From: Actinomyces oris | GTDB lineage: Bacteria > Actinomycetota > Actinomycetes > Actinomycetales > Actinomycetaceae | DNA length: 64,000 nt | Direction: 5' to 3' | Assembly (NCBI RefSeq): GCF_006546825.1 | Contig: NZ_VICC01000006.1 | Location: 186,001 to 250,000 of the forward strand | Shown: positions 42,346 to 49,942 of the stretch, piece by piece | Position numbering within the stretch: the first letter of the stretch is position 1 | How the letters are laid out: each line of letters starts with the position of its first letter | Position numbers and translations under genes: made by a program | The notes under the pieces: generated by a model | Told to the model about the DNA's origin: nothing | The model's input: only the letters and a program-made list of their open reading frames with translations | The model's database searches: none

Positions 42346-42392
42346 CGAGTTCGGTGCTCCCAAGGGTATCCCCCAGGGGAGTACCGAACTCG
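42346..42392 (+). terminator. Long hairpin after aspS
   Basis: A 16-base arm (42346-42361, CGAGTTCGGTGCTCCC) pairs with 42377-42392 with one G-U type mismatch and a 15-base loop. It lies 80 bases after the aspS stop. It is probably the aspS terminator; only a short T-run (CTTT) follows. Confidence 0.65.
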
Positions 42393-42490
42393 ACGACTTT
42401 CACCTCAAGCTCTAGAAGACTCGCCCTCATCGGAATCGATGAACTCAGTGGGCACCGAGGTGAGCACGGAAGTCGTGTGCGCTCTTCGCC

Positions 42491-42496
42491 TACACT
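42491..42496 (+). promoter_or_regulatory. Predicted -10 TACACT, leaderless alpha/beta hydrolase gene
   Basis: TACACT is followed by 7 bases and GTG at 42504. No ribosome binding site fits this start, so it is predicted to be leaderless; ATG at 42510 has the sequence GAGGTGACG before it and is the alternative. Confidence 0.5.
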
Positions 42497-42503
42497 CGAT
42501 GAG

Positions 42504-43277
42504 GTGACGATGCTTGCGTTGCACGAGTGGGGCGACCCGACGGGTCCGCCGCTGCTCTTAGTGCACGGCCTGACTGAATCAGCTACCGCCTGGCCGGATG
42601 CCGTAGCCCGCTGGTCCTCCCAGTATCACGTCCTCGCGATCGATCAGCGGGGACACGGGGCATCCCCGCGGTGGGACGATGAGGCCCTGGCTCGGGCGCC
42701 GCAGACGATGCACGAGGACCTTACGAGGACATTGGCGCTGTTCCCGGAGCCGCCGGTCGTCGTGGCGCACAGTCTGGGTGGGCTCATATCGCTGCGGGTG
42801 AGTGTCGCCCGGCCCGAGCTGGTTCGGGCATTGGTCCTGGAGGACGTCGCGCGTCCCACCGGGCACTGGGCTCCGGCCCCCTGGTTCGTGGAGCATCAGG
42901 AGCACTTCCTGGACGCCTTCGCCGACGGCGGCGCTGCCGAGCGGGAACGTATGCGGCGCGAGACCTCATGGACCGAGTCCGAGATTGAGGCCTGGGCCGC
43001 GTGCAAGAGGCAGGTCGACCGCCGTTACATCCGCGAAGGTACCTATCTCGGCGAGGCCGACCTCGTCAGCGCGATCAACCGGCTGAGGGCGCCGACGCTC
43101 TACCTGGCGCCCCGCCGCGGTGACATGGCTCCTGACCCCTCTGAGGTGAGCAATCCGCTCGTACGTTTGGTGCTGCTCGACGGCGTCGGCCACTGCGTGC
43201 GGAGGGATGCCCCGGAGGCCTACCACGGGCTGGTCGATCCCTTCATCGAGGAAGTCTTCGCCAGCACCGGCCGGTGA
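42504..43277 (+). CDS. Alpha/beta fold hydrolase
   Basis: A 257-residue soluble hydrolase. LLLVHGLTES forms the oxyanion turn, the acid-rich cap follows, VVVAHSLGGLISL is the nucleophile elbow and VLLDGVGHCVRRDAPEA supplies the catalytic His. The substrate cannot be assigned. In-frame codons reach back to 42354 but cross the terminator hairpin, so the GTG at 42504 is taken. It converges with the protein kinase gene, 77 bases away. Confidence 0.85.
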   Translation: MTMLALHEWGDPTGPPLLLVHGLTESATAWPDAVARWSSQYHVLAIDQRGHGASPRWDDEALARAPQTMHEDLTRTLALFPEPPVVVAHSLGGLISLRVSVARPELVRALVLEDVARPTGHWAPAPWFVEHQEHFLDAFADGGAAERERMRRETSWTESEIEAWAACKRQVDRRYIREGTYLGEADLVSAINRLRAPTLYLAPRRGDMAPDPSEVSNPLVRLVLLDGVGHCVRRDAPEAYHGLVDPFIEEVFASTGR

Positions 43278-43354
43278 CTCGCCTCCCGGGGGCTGACCTG
43301 TTGACGTCGGCGCCGGCCAACGCCTGCGGAGGGGCATGTGAGACCGCTGCAGAT

Positions 43355-44938
43355 CTACAACCGGCCCAGGACGCAGGCGAAACCCCGACTGCCCGCGGCC
43401 CACTCCTCATCATTGGGACCGAGCGTGTTGATCGTGTAGCTGGTGGACAGGTCGAGTCCATAGCGCTCTGCGTAGGCGCTGGTGCAGGCGGCCTCGACCT
43501 GAGGGTCATTCGCCATGGCCTCGGTGGCGCTGGAAGCAGTCGTGGCCGGATCGAAGGTTCCGCCGGCGAAGACGATCCAGTCGGCCTGGGAGCAGGCGAC
43601 CTGGCTGACGCTCGTGCCGCCCACAACCGAGGTCGTCCGGCTCAGGCAGGTCCCCAGAGGCCACGGCATGTCGTCGGAGTAGGGGATGCCCTGGGCGTTG
43701 ACCTGCGCGGGAGTCGGGGCGGCTGTCGGGGAGGGCGAGGCCTTCCGGGAGCCGGGGACGGTTGCCCGGGCCGTAGCCGAGGGGCGGCTGCCGGCGCCCT
43801 GCTCCGCTCGGGCCCCGGCATGTAGGACGGGCGAGGCAGAGGCCCGCTGGGCTGCCCGGTTCGCTGACGGCACCGAGTCGATGAGCCTGACGGCTCCCAG
43901 CACAGCGGCGGAGATGACGACGCCGGCTGTCACCCCCAGTGCCAGGAGCATCAGTGCTCTGCTCGAGCGGCGCGATCCGGCTGTGGGCGTCGAGATCGCC
44001 GCAGGCAGGGGGTGGGAATCCCGTAGCGCCGAGTGAGGGGTGCTGAACGCGCCGTTCGAGAGCCCGCCGGCCCGAGTCAGTGCTTCGGTCAGCTCGTTGC
44101 CGTCGCGGTATCGCTGAGCGGGGTCGGGGTGCAGTGCCCGGTCGAGCAGCGGACGTAACGCCTCGGGGATGCGCGTGTCGGAGGTGTCGATGGGCACTGA
44201 CAGCCGGTTGATGATCTCCGGCAGGCTCTGGGGGGCGCCGTCGGCTGTGCGTCGAGGCCCGCGTCCGGTCAGGAGCGCGAAGAGAACGGCCCCCATCGAC
44301 CACACGTCGCCCCTGGGTGAGGGCGCGGCCAAGGTGAAGGCCTCCGGGGGAGCGAAGTCCGGCGTCATCGTCTCCAGGGTGACGGAGGAGTCGATGCCCT
44401 CGCGCTGGACGGCGGCCAGGCCGAAGTCGCTCAGACGCGGGCTTCCATAAGCGTCAATGAGGATGTTTCCGGGCTTGATGTCGCGGTGGAGGACCCCGGC
44501 GTCGTGAGCGGCGCCCAGGGCGGAGCACACGGCCGTGACGATGCTGACGGCCTGGGCGGCGCTGATCTCGCCGCGCTGCAGGACCTGGGCCAAGGAGCCC
44601 CCGTCACAGCGTTCCATGACCAGGTAGGGGCGCCCGTCGGGAAGCACTCCGGAGTCGATCAGCGAGACCGCGTTCGGGTGCCCGCTGATCCGGCTGGCGG
44701 CCGCCATCTCCCGCATGAAACGTCGGCGGTTGCGCTCGTCGTGCAGCGGCCTGGAGTCGATCTTGACAGCCACTGGGCGCCCCAACGAGACCTGCTCCCC
44801 GGCGTAGACGGTGGCGAATCCTCCCTGACCCAGCACCTGTCCCAGACGGACACCGGGCACAGGCGGTGCAACGTGCCCAGAAGCACCGGAAACAGGGAGG
44901 GGACTGCTCATGGGCACATGATCGTTGCGCGTGCGCAT
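43355..44938 (-). CDS. Membrane Ser/Thr protein kinase with extracytoplasmic Septum_form-like domain
   Basis: A 527-residue PknB-like kinase. The kinase domain spans about 30-290: GQGGFATVYAG (P-loop), VAVKI (Lys), LHRDIKPGNILID (catalytic loop), LSDFGLAAV (DFG) and PEAFTLAAPSPRGDVWS. A Ser/Pro-rich juxtamembrane region, one membrane helix (about 332-352) and an outer domain follow. The outer domain has GTCLSRT, VSQVACSQADW, VEAACTSAY and EEWAAGSRGFACVL, a Cys/Trp pattern that resembles the septum-formation (Septum_form) domain rather than PASTA repeats. The start may be ATG 44938 or ATG 44911; neither has a clear ribosome binding site. Confidence 0.88.
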   Translation of the reverse strand: MRTRNDHVPMSSPLPVSGASGHVAPPVPGVRLGQVLGQGGFATVYAGEQVSLGRPVAVKIDSRPLHDERNRRRFMREMAAASRISGHPNAVSLIDSGVLPDGRPYLVMERCDGGSLAQVLQRGEISAAQAVSIVTAVCSALGAAHDAGVLHRDIKPGNILIDAYGSPRLSDFGLAAVQREGIDSSVTLETMTPDFAPPEAFTLAAPSPRGDVWSMGAVLFALLTGRGPRRTADGAPQSLPEIINRLSVPIDTSDTRIPEALRPLLDRALHPDPAQRYRDGNELTEALTRAGGLSNGAFSTPHSALRDSHPLPAAISTPTAGSRRSSRALMLLALGVTAGVVISAAVLGAVRLIDSVPSANRAAQRASASPVLHAGARAEQGAGSRPSATARATVPGSRKASPSPTAAPTPAQVNAQGIPYSDDMPWPLGTCLSRTTSVVGGTSVSQVACSQADWIVFAGGTFDPATTASSATEAMANDPQVEAACTSAYAERYGLDLSTSYTINTLGPNDEEWAAGSRGFACVLGRL

Positions 44939-45034
44939 CGGTGCAAACCCGCCATTCCCTGAGCCTCATCGTCCAGGGGACAGCCCGCTGACCGTCTGCG
45001 TCGGGCGCCGCCGGCTACAGCGTTGCCGCAAACC

Positions 45035-45080
45035 GTGAGGGCCTCCTGCCGACATACGTCATTCGGCAGAAGGCCCTCAC
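45035..45080 (-). terminator. Terminator of the smtB-like operon
   Basis: A 17-base arm (45035-45051) pairs with 45064-45080 with one mismatch around a 12-base loop. It lies 54 bases downstream of the Cys-rich protein stop on the minus strand and is the likely terminator of that operon. Confidence 0.75.
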
Positions 45081-45133
45081 AGGGGCGCACCTCCTGAAGG
45101 CGGAGCCCGTCCAGGGGTGACTGACTGAGTCGC

Positions 45134-45457
45134 TCAGGCGGCGTGCGTGCAGGTCGGGCAGGTGCAGTCCTCGCAGGTGCACGAGGAGCAGGAGTCCGAG
45201 CAGTGCTCGCACGAGCAGGTGTTGTGGTTGCAGGTGGGGCAGGTGCAGTCCTCGCACTCGCACACGGCGCAGGGGTCCGAGCAGTGCTCGCACGAGCAGG
45301 TGTCGCACTCGTCGTAGTGGCCGTTGTCCTCGTGGTGGGCGTGGCCGTTGTGAATGTAGTCCACGTGGTCTCCGTGGATGACGGCCAGGTGCCCGCAGTC
45401 GGGGCCGTGGGTGTGCTGGTGGGCCTCAGCGGGGCGGTGCTCAGTGGTGGCAGTCAT
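45134..45457 (-). CDS. Metallothionein-like Cys/His-rich protein with two tandem repeats
   Basis: A 107-residue protein with 20 Cys and 16 His and no hydrophobic segment. Residues 7-50 are His-rich (HQHTHGPDCGH, HGDHVDYIHNGHAHH). Residues 54-76 and 81-103 are two near-identical repeats, CSCEHCSDxC then CxCEDCTCPTC, with nine Cys each and a His just after (78 and 105). At DNA level the repeat unit is 81 bp; TCCGAGCAGTGCTCGCACGA recurs at 45195 and 45276. Such a protein must bind soft metals, probably Zn, Cd, Cu or Ag. The ATG at 45457 follows AAGGAG by 7 bases and lies inside the end of the SmtB-like repressor gene (17-base overlap), so translation is coupled. Family resemblance to known metallothioneins is by composition only. 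Confidence 0.85.
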   Translation of the reverse strand: MTATTEHRPAEAHQHTHGPDCGHLAVIHGDHVDYIHNGHAHHEDNGHYDECDTCSCEHCSDPCAVCECEDCTCPTCNHNTCSCEHCSDSCSSCTCEDCTCPTCTHAA

Positions 45458-45770
45458 GATCGTGCTCCTTCGTGTGCTCGAGGGTATCGATGAAGATGGA
45501 TGCGACATGGTCGTCAATGAGGGAGTAGCTCTGGCGCTTGCCGTCGCGGACCGACTCGACCAGGTGGGCGTTGCGCAGGACCCGCAGGTGGTGCGAGACC
45601 AGGGGCTGGGAGACGCCGAGGAACGTCACCAGCTCGGTGACGTCAGCCGGTGAGCTGATGAGGCGGTAGACGATGCTCGCCCTCATGGGGTGAGCCAGCG
45701 CCTTGAACAGCTGCACCACGGCCCAGTCCTCCCCAAGGGGGGCCTCCGGTGGTGTCGCGACCTTTCGCAT
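45441..45770 (-). CDS. ArsR/SmtB-family metal-sensing repressor
   Basis: A 109-residue winged-helix repressor. It contains FKALAHPMRASIVYRL, the recognition helix GVSQPLVSHHLRVLRNAHLV and the wing DGKRQSYSL. The last helix has Asp86, His88, His99 and Glu102, which reproduces the spacing of the alpha-5 zinc ligands of SmtB (D-x-H, 10 residues, H-x-x-E). A His/Cys tail (HDHDCHH) follows. There is no CVC motif for the alpha-3N site. It should therefore be a Zn (or Co) sensor that releases DNA on metal binding. The gene is co-transcribed with the metallothionein-like protein, matching the smtB-smtA logic of Synechococcus in one operon. Confidence 0.92.
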   Translation of the reverse strand: MRKVATPPEAPLGEDWAVVQLFKALAHPMRASIVYRLISSPADVTELVTFLGVSQPLVSHHLRVLRNAHLVESVRDGKRQSYSLIDDHVASIFIDTLEHTKEHDHDCHH

Positions 45771-45777
45771 ACAAGGG

Positions 45778-45805
45778 ATTTTATATCAACTCGCCTTGAT
45801 GTCAA
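45778..45805 (-). promoter_or_regulatory. Promoter/operator of the smtB-like operon
   Basis: On the minus strand TTGACA (45805-45800), 16 bases, then TAAAAT (45783-45778), then 7 bases to the ATG at 45770: a near-consensus promoter with a leaderless start. The spacer contains ATCAA-N6-TTGAT (45785-45800), an inverted repeat exactly where an ArsR/SmtB repressor would block RNA polymerase. Confidence 0.7.
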
Positions 45806-45841
45806 AGCGTTCTTCCGCGGAGTGCGTTCGTGCGGCTCATG

Positions 45842-45847
45842 TAGCAT
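45842..45847 (+). promoter_or_regulatory. Predicted -10 TAGCAT, leaderless phosphodiesterase gene
   Basis: TAGCAT is followed by 7 bases and the ATG at 45855. No ribosome binding site is present. Confidence 0.5.
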
Positions 45848-45854
45848 TCCGGCC

Positions 45855-46628
45855 ATGTCATCGGTGACCTCAGACAGTGGTGGGTGCGTACGCGGAGACG
45901 AGCGCATGATCTTCGGGCACCGGGGCCTGAGCTCGCTCGCCCCGGAGAACACCATGGCCGCTTTCCGTTGTGCAGTGGATCATCAGGTGAAGTGGGTGGA
46001 GGCCGACGTCGACGTCATCGCCGACGGAACAGTCATCATCTGCCACGACTCCACCCTGGACCGGACCACGAATCGCACTGGTCGGTACGACGACCTGACG
46101 GCGGCCGATCTGGCGGGCATCGACGCCGGAGGCTGGTTCTCCCCTCGGTTTGTGGGTGAGCCGCTGCCCGCCCTGAGCGATCTCATCGACCTCATGAACG
46201 ACAGTGGTCTCAACGCCAACATCGAGATCAAGCCCAACGAGACCGGCAAGGAGGCGACCTTGCGCCTCATCGACGGCGTCATCACACAGCTCGAGCGCCT
46301 GCGCCCCGACGTCAAGGTCATCGTCTCCTCCTTCAGTCACCTCCTGCTCCACCTGTTCAAGCAGCGCGCCCCGGAGGTCCCCGTGGGGTGTCTCTACGAG
46401 AGTCGTGCGCTGTCGGGTGACTGGAGGAGCACCCTTGAGATCGTGGGCGCCGACTTCATCCACCCCGAGGACTCCGGCCTGACCCGGCAGCAGGTCCAGG
46501 AGTTTCGGGATGCGGGCTACGGCGTCAACATCTGGACCGTCAACTCGCCCAGCCGAGCCGACGAGCTCTTCAGCTGGGGGGCCACCGGCGTCTTCTCCGA
46601 CGTCGCCCACCAGATCCCTGGTTGCTGA
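45855..46628 (+). CDS. Glycerophosphodiester phosphodiesterase
   Basis: Hydrolyses glycerophosphodiesters from phospholipid turnover to glycerol 3-phosphate and an alcohol. The 257-residue TIM-barrel protein has FGHRGLSSLAPENTMAAF, then EADVDVIADGTVIICHDSTL (the two His and acidic metal ligands) and NIEIKPNE, and ends with VNIWTVNSPSRADELFSWG. No signal peptide, so cytoplasmic. The ATG at 45855 is taken because the -10 lies 7 bases upstream; in-frame codons to 45690 run through the divergent arsR promoter. Confidence 0.92.
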   Translation: MSSVTSDSGGCVRGDERMIFGHRGLSSLAPENTMAAFRCAVDHQVKWVEADVDVIADGTVIICHDSTLDRTTNRTGRYDDLTAADLAGIDAGGWFSPRFVGEPLPALSDLIDLMNDSGLNANIEIKPNETGKEATLRLIDGVITQLERLRPDVKVIVSSFSHLLLHLFKQRAPEVPVGCLYESRALSGDWRSTLEIVGADFIHPEDSGLTRQQVQEFRDAGYGVNIWTVNSPSRADELFSWGATGVFSDVAHQIPGC

Positions 46629-46673
46629 CACCCGTCTGCCCCCAGAACGCTATGTGAGAACCATCACCCGGGG

Positions 46674-46679
46674 TAGGGT
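46674..46679 (+). promoter_or_regulatory. Predicted -10 TAGGGT, leaderless Sua5-like gene
   Basis: TAGGGTgggggcATG, identical over 15 bases to the arrangement at 21073. No ribosome binding site lies before the ATG at 46686. Confidence 0.6.
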
Positions 46680-46685
46680 GGGGGC

Positions 46686-47303
46686 ATGGCACGTTACATC
46701 GAGCTCCACCCCGTCAACCCGCAGGTGCGTCTGGTTGAGAAGGTCGTCGACACGTTGCGCGACGGCGGCCTGGTCGCCTACCCCACCGACTCCGGATACG
46801 CCCTGGCCTGTGCGCCGGGCAACAAGGATGGGCTGGACCGGATCCGCACCATCCGCCAGCTCGACGGCAAGCACAACTTCACCTTCGTGTGCGCCGACTT
46901 CGCCCAGGTCGGGCCGCTGGCCATCGTGGGCAACAACGCCTTCCGGCTCATCAAGCGGCTCACCCCGGGGCCGTGGACCTTCATCCTCAAGGGCACCAAG
47001 GACGTGCCCCGGATGACGCTCAACCCCAAGAAGCACACGCTGGGCGTGCGCATCCCCGACCACGCCATCACCCAGTCCCTCGTCGCCGAGTTCGGCGCTC
47101 CCATCCTGTCCTCCACCTTCATCCGCCCCGGCCAGGAGGAGCCCGAGACCAACGGATGGGAGATCCAGGATTCGCTGGGGCACCTCATCGACGTCGTCAT
47201 CGAGGGGCCGGTCGGACAGGGGGAGCCCACCAGCGTCATCGACCTGACCGACGACGTCCCCGAGGTGCTGCGCGAGGGCGCAGGAGACGTCAGTCTGCTG
47301 TAA
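46686..47303 (+). CDS. Sua5/YciO/YrdC-family L-threonylcarbamoyladenylate synthase-like protein
   Basis: A 205-residue YrdC-fold protein, shorter than full Sua5 and closer to YciO. It shows GLVAYPTDSGYALAC, LTPGPWTFILKGTKDVP and GVRIPDHAITQ, then ILSSTFIRPGQEEP and IDLTDDVPEVLREGAG. Members with the full motif set make threonylcarbamoyl-AMP for the t6A modification of tRNA. YciO-type members have weaker or uncertain activity. Which applies here cannot be settled from the sequence; a second gene elsewhere in the genome would favour the YciO interpretation. Confidence 0.85.
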   Translation: MARYIELHPVNPQVRLVEKVVDTLRDGGLVAYPTDSGYALACAPGNKDGLDRIRTIRQLDGKHNFTFVCADFAQVGPLAIVGNNAFRLIKRLTPGPWTFILKGTKDVPRMTLNPKKHTLGVRIPDHAITQSLVAEFGAPILSSTFIRPGQEEPETNGWEIQDSLGHLIDVVIEGPVGQGEPTSVIDLTDDVPEVLREGAGDVSLL

Positions 47304-47409
47304 CCGATCCGGGTACCGTCGTTCTCGCAGTACTTGCCGGGCCCGCCTTCGCGTGAGTCCTTGCAAGCTCCTGGAGATCGTGCATCCGTGGGGCCGGCGT
47401 CAGGGGAGA

Positions 47410-47415
47410 TAGGGT
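47410..47415 (+). promoter_or_regulatory. Predicted -10 TAGGGT, leaderless rarA
   Basis: TAGGGT, then six bases (cggtgc), then the ATG at 47422, the same geometry as at 21073 and 46674. Confidence 0.55.
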
Positions 47416-47421
47416 CGGTGC

Positions 47422-48825
47422 ATGGACCTGTTCGAGTCGGCCGGCACGGATGACGCCGGGATCCCCGTGGACTCCCACGCCCCGCTGGCAGTACGGATGC
47501 GTCCGCGCACACTCGATGAACTCCAGGGGCAGGCACACCTGCTCACCCCCGGATCGCCTCTGCGCCGCCTCGTGGAGCCGGCCGAGGCGAGCGGGGGCTC
47601 CCATGCTGGTGAACGGGGCGCCGCCGCGCGGCCGTCTAGCTCCTCCCTGTCCTCGGTCATCCTGTGGGGCCCACCCGGAACCGGCAAGACGACGCTGGCC
47701 TACCTGGTGGCACGGGGCAGCGGCCGCAGGTTCGTGGAGCTGTCAGCGGTGACGGCCGGCGTCAAGGACGTGCGCGCCGTCGTGACCGATGCCAGGCGCC
47801 GTCTGGCGGCGGGGGAGGAGACGGTGCTGTTCATCGACGAGGTGCACCGATTCTCCCGCTCCCAGCAGGATGCCCTGCTACCGAGCGTGGAGAACCGGTG
47901 GGTGACGCTCATCGCGGCCACTACGGAGAACCCGTCCTTCAGCGTCGTCTCACCGCTCCTGTCCCGCTCCCTGCTCCTGACGCTCCAGCCTCTGGGGGCC
48001 GATGACATCGGGCGCCTGATCGATCGCGCGCTGGATGACGAGCGGGGCCTGGCCGGCACCGTGGGCATCAGCGAGGAGGCGCGCGAGCAGATCGTGCGCA
48101 TGGCCGGCTCCGACGCCCGCAAGGCGCTCACCGTGCTGGAGGCCGCCGCCGGCACGGTCCTGGCGCAGACACCTGCTTCCAGCTCGTCTCCCCTCATCGA
48201 GGTGGCCGACGTCGAGCGGGCCGCGGACGTGGCAGCGGTGCGTTACGACCGCGCCGGAGACCAGCACTACGACGTCATCAGCGCCTTTATCAAGTCGATG
48301 CGCGGCTCGGACCCCGACGCCACGATGCACTACCTGGCGCGCATGATCGCCGCCGGGGAGGACCCCCGCTACATCGCCCGCCGCATCGTCATTCACGCCG
48401 CCGAGGACGTGGGCCTCGCCGACCCCACAGTGCTGTCCACCGCCGTTGCCGCCCAGCAGGCGGTCGCCATGATCGGGATGCCGGAGTCCGGGCTCATTCT
48501 CGCCGAGGCCGCGCTCGCCGTGGCCACTGCGCCCAAGTCCAACGCGGTCACCGCGGCGCTCAACGAGTCGTTGGCCGATGTGCGGGCCGGTAAGGCCGCG
48601 GCCGTTCCCGCTCACCTGCGCGACGCCCACTACGCCGGGGCCGAGGGGCTCGGGCACGGCAAGGGCTACCGCTACCCGCACGATTTCCCCCACGCCGTCG
48701 TCGGCCAGCAGTACCTGCCCGACGGGCTCGAGGGCAGCCGGTACTACCGGCCCACCGGCAACGGCTTCGAGAAGCAGCTGGCCTCCCGCCTCGAGGCGGT
48801 CAGGCGCATCCTCGACGAGCGATAG
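47422..48825 (+). CDS. rarA: Replication-associated recombination AAA+ ATPase RarA (MgsA)
   Basis: Acts at stalled replication forks. The 467-residue protein has [20 protein letters not shown], Walker [14 protein letters not shown], Walker [20 protein letters not shown], sensor 1 [10 protein letters not shown] and the C-terminal tetramerisation region ([18 protein letters not shown], then AHYAGA-type motif [21 protein letters not shown] split over about 395-420). A 30-residue low-complexity insertion (about 55-75) precedes Walker A. Confidence 0.93.
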   Translation: MDLFESAGTDDAGIPVDSHAPLAVRMRPRTLDELQGQAHLLTPGSPLRRLVEPAEASGGSHAGERGAAARPSSSSLSSVILWGPPGTGKTTLAYLVARGSGRRFVELSAVTAGVKDVRAVVTDARRRLAAGEETVLFIDEVHRFSRSQQDALLPSVENRWVTLIAATTENPSFSVVSPLLSRSLLLTLQPLGADDIGRLIDRALDDERGLAGTVGISEEAREQIVRMAGSDARKALTVLEAAAGTVLAQTPASSSSPLIEVADVERAADVAAVRYDRAGDQHYDVISAFIKSMRGSDPDATMHYLARMIAAGEDPRYIARRIVIHAAEDVGLADPTVLSTAVAAQQAVAMIGMPESGLILAEAALAVATAPKSNAVTAALNESLADVRAGKAAAVPAHLRDAHYAGAEGLGHGKGYRYPHDFPHAVVGQQYLPDGLEGSRYYRPTGNGFEKQLASRLEAVRRILDER

Positions 48826-49081
48826 TGCGTACGCCTTGAGCACCCCATCCGGGCAGAGCTTGAGGACCGTCTCACACCGGGCGGTTCCGACATGGGTTTT
48901 CGCCGGTGAGCACGCTAGAGTTCTCGAGTTGTCCACATCGGAAACGGCAGGCGCCTCCCGCAGGTGTCACCGCCCGACGACGATGCGGACCTCCTGGGGT
49001 CCCGGCCCGAACCGAGGCTTGACCCCGCGCCGTCGGCTCCCGCCACGGCGTGCGACCATCGATCCGACAGGAATGACACAC
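48826..49081 (+). promoter_or_regulatory. rpsD upstream region
   Basis: A 256-base gap between rarA and rpsD. TAGAGT near 48917-48922 is a possible -10, giving a leader of about 155 bases. Ribosomal protein S4 often regulates its own message through a leader structure; I cannot prove such a fold by eye. AGGA just upstream of the ATG serves as ribosome binding site. Confidence 0.4.
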
Positions 49082-49705
49082 ATGAGCTCTTCACGCTCCC
49101 GCCGCCAGGTGCGCCTCTCCCGCGCCCTCGGCATCCCGCTGACCCCCAAGGCCGTGCGCTACTTCGAGCGCCGCCCCTACGGCCCCGGTGAGCACGGCCG
49201 CGCCCGCCGCCGCACCGAGTCCGACTACGCCGTCCGCCTCAAGGAGAAGCAGCGCCTGCGCGCCCAGTACGGCATCCGCGAGGCCCAGCTCCAGCGCGTC
49301 TTCGAGGAGGCCCGCCGCGGCCAGGGCCTGACCGGTGAGTCCCTCGTCGAGCTGCTCGAGATGCGCCTGGACGCCCTCGTTCTGCGCTCCGGGATCGCCC
49401 GCACCATCGCCCAGGCCCGCCAGGACGTGGTCCACCGCCACATCCTCGTCGACGGCAAGGTCGTGGACCGCCCCTCCTACCGCGTCAAGCCCGGCCAGAC
49501 CATCCAGGTCCGTCCCCGCTCCCAGGTGATGGTGCCCTTCCAGGTCGCCGCCGCCGGTGCGCACCGCGACGTGCTGCCCCCCGTCCCGGAGTACCTCAAC
49601 GTGGACCTCGAGAAGCTCTCGGCCACGCTGGTGCGCCGTCCCAAGCGCGACGAGGTCCCCGTGACCTGTGACGTCCAGATGGTCGTCGAGTACTACTCGC
49701 GCTGA
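49082..49705 (+). CDS. rpsD: 30S ribosomal protein S4
   Basis: Primary 16S rRNA-binding protein, 207 residues. It starts SSSRSRRQVRLSRALG and has YGPGEHGRARRRTESDYAVRL, the S4 RNA-binding domain (LEMRLDALVLRSGIARTI, ARQDVVHRHILVDGKVV) and ends VVEYYSR. There is no Cys4 zinc motif, so it is a zinc-independent S4. The ATG at 49082 is preferred; ATG at 49073 would add three residues. It stands alone rather than in the rpsM-rpsK-rpsD-rpoA operon. Confidence 0.95.
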   Translation: MSSSRSRRQVRLSRALGIPLTPKAVRYFERRPYGPGEHGRARRRTESDYAVRLKEKQRLRAQYGIREAQLQRVFEEARRGQGLTGESLVELLEMRLDALVLRSGIARTIAQARQDVVHRHILVDGKVVDRPSYRVKPGQTIQVRPRSQVMVPFQVAAAGAHRDVLPPVPEYLNVDLEKLSATLVRRPKRDEVPVTCDVQMVVEYYSR

Positions 49706-49721
49706 CCCTCACGCCCACCTG

Positions 49722-49768
49722 ACGCCGGGGCGCCCCGGACCCATGAGAGGTTCGGGGCGCCCCGGCGT
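49722..49768 (+). terminator. Strong hairpin terminator after rpsD
   Basis: A perfect 16-bp GC-rich stem (49722-49737 with 49753-49768) and a 15-base loop, 17 bases after the rpsD stop. No U-tract follows. Confidence 0.75.
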
Positions 49769-49942
49769 GGGAGTACGCTCACCATGGAGCAACTCGACCG
49801 GCTCCGCGCCCGCAGGCGACTGGTTCCACCGTCTCCGCCGCGTACCTGGCCGGCCGGTCGGCCACACCACACCGTCCACCCGCCCAGCACCAGGCCCAAG
49901 AGCCGCAGTGCCCGGGCACACCTCGAACAGGATGAGGACCCC

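Noticed and set aside
45134-45400. Repeated GCAGGTGCAGTCCTCGCA blocks considered as a non-coding repeat
   Set aside because: They are explained by the 81-bp coding duplication of the Cys-rich protein.
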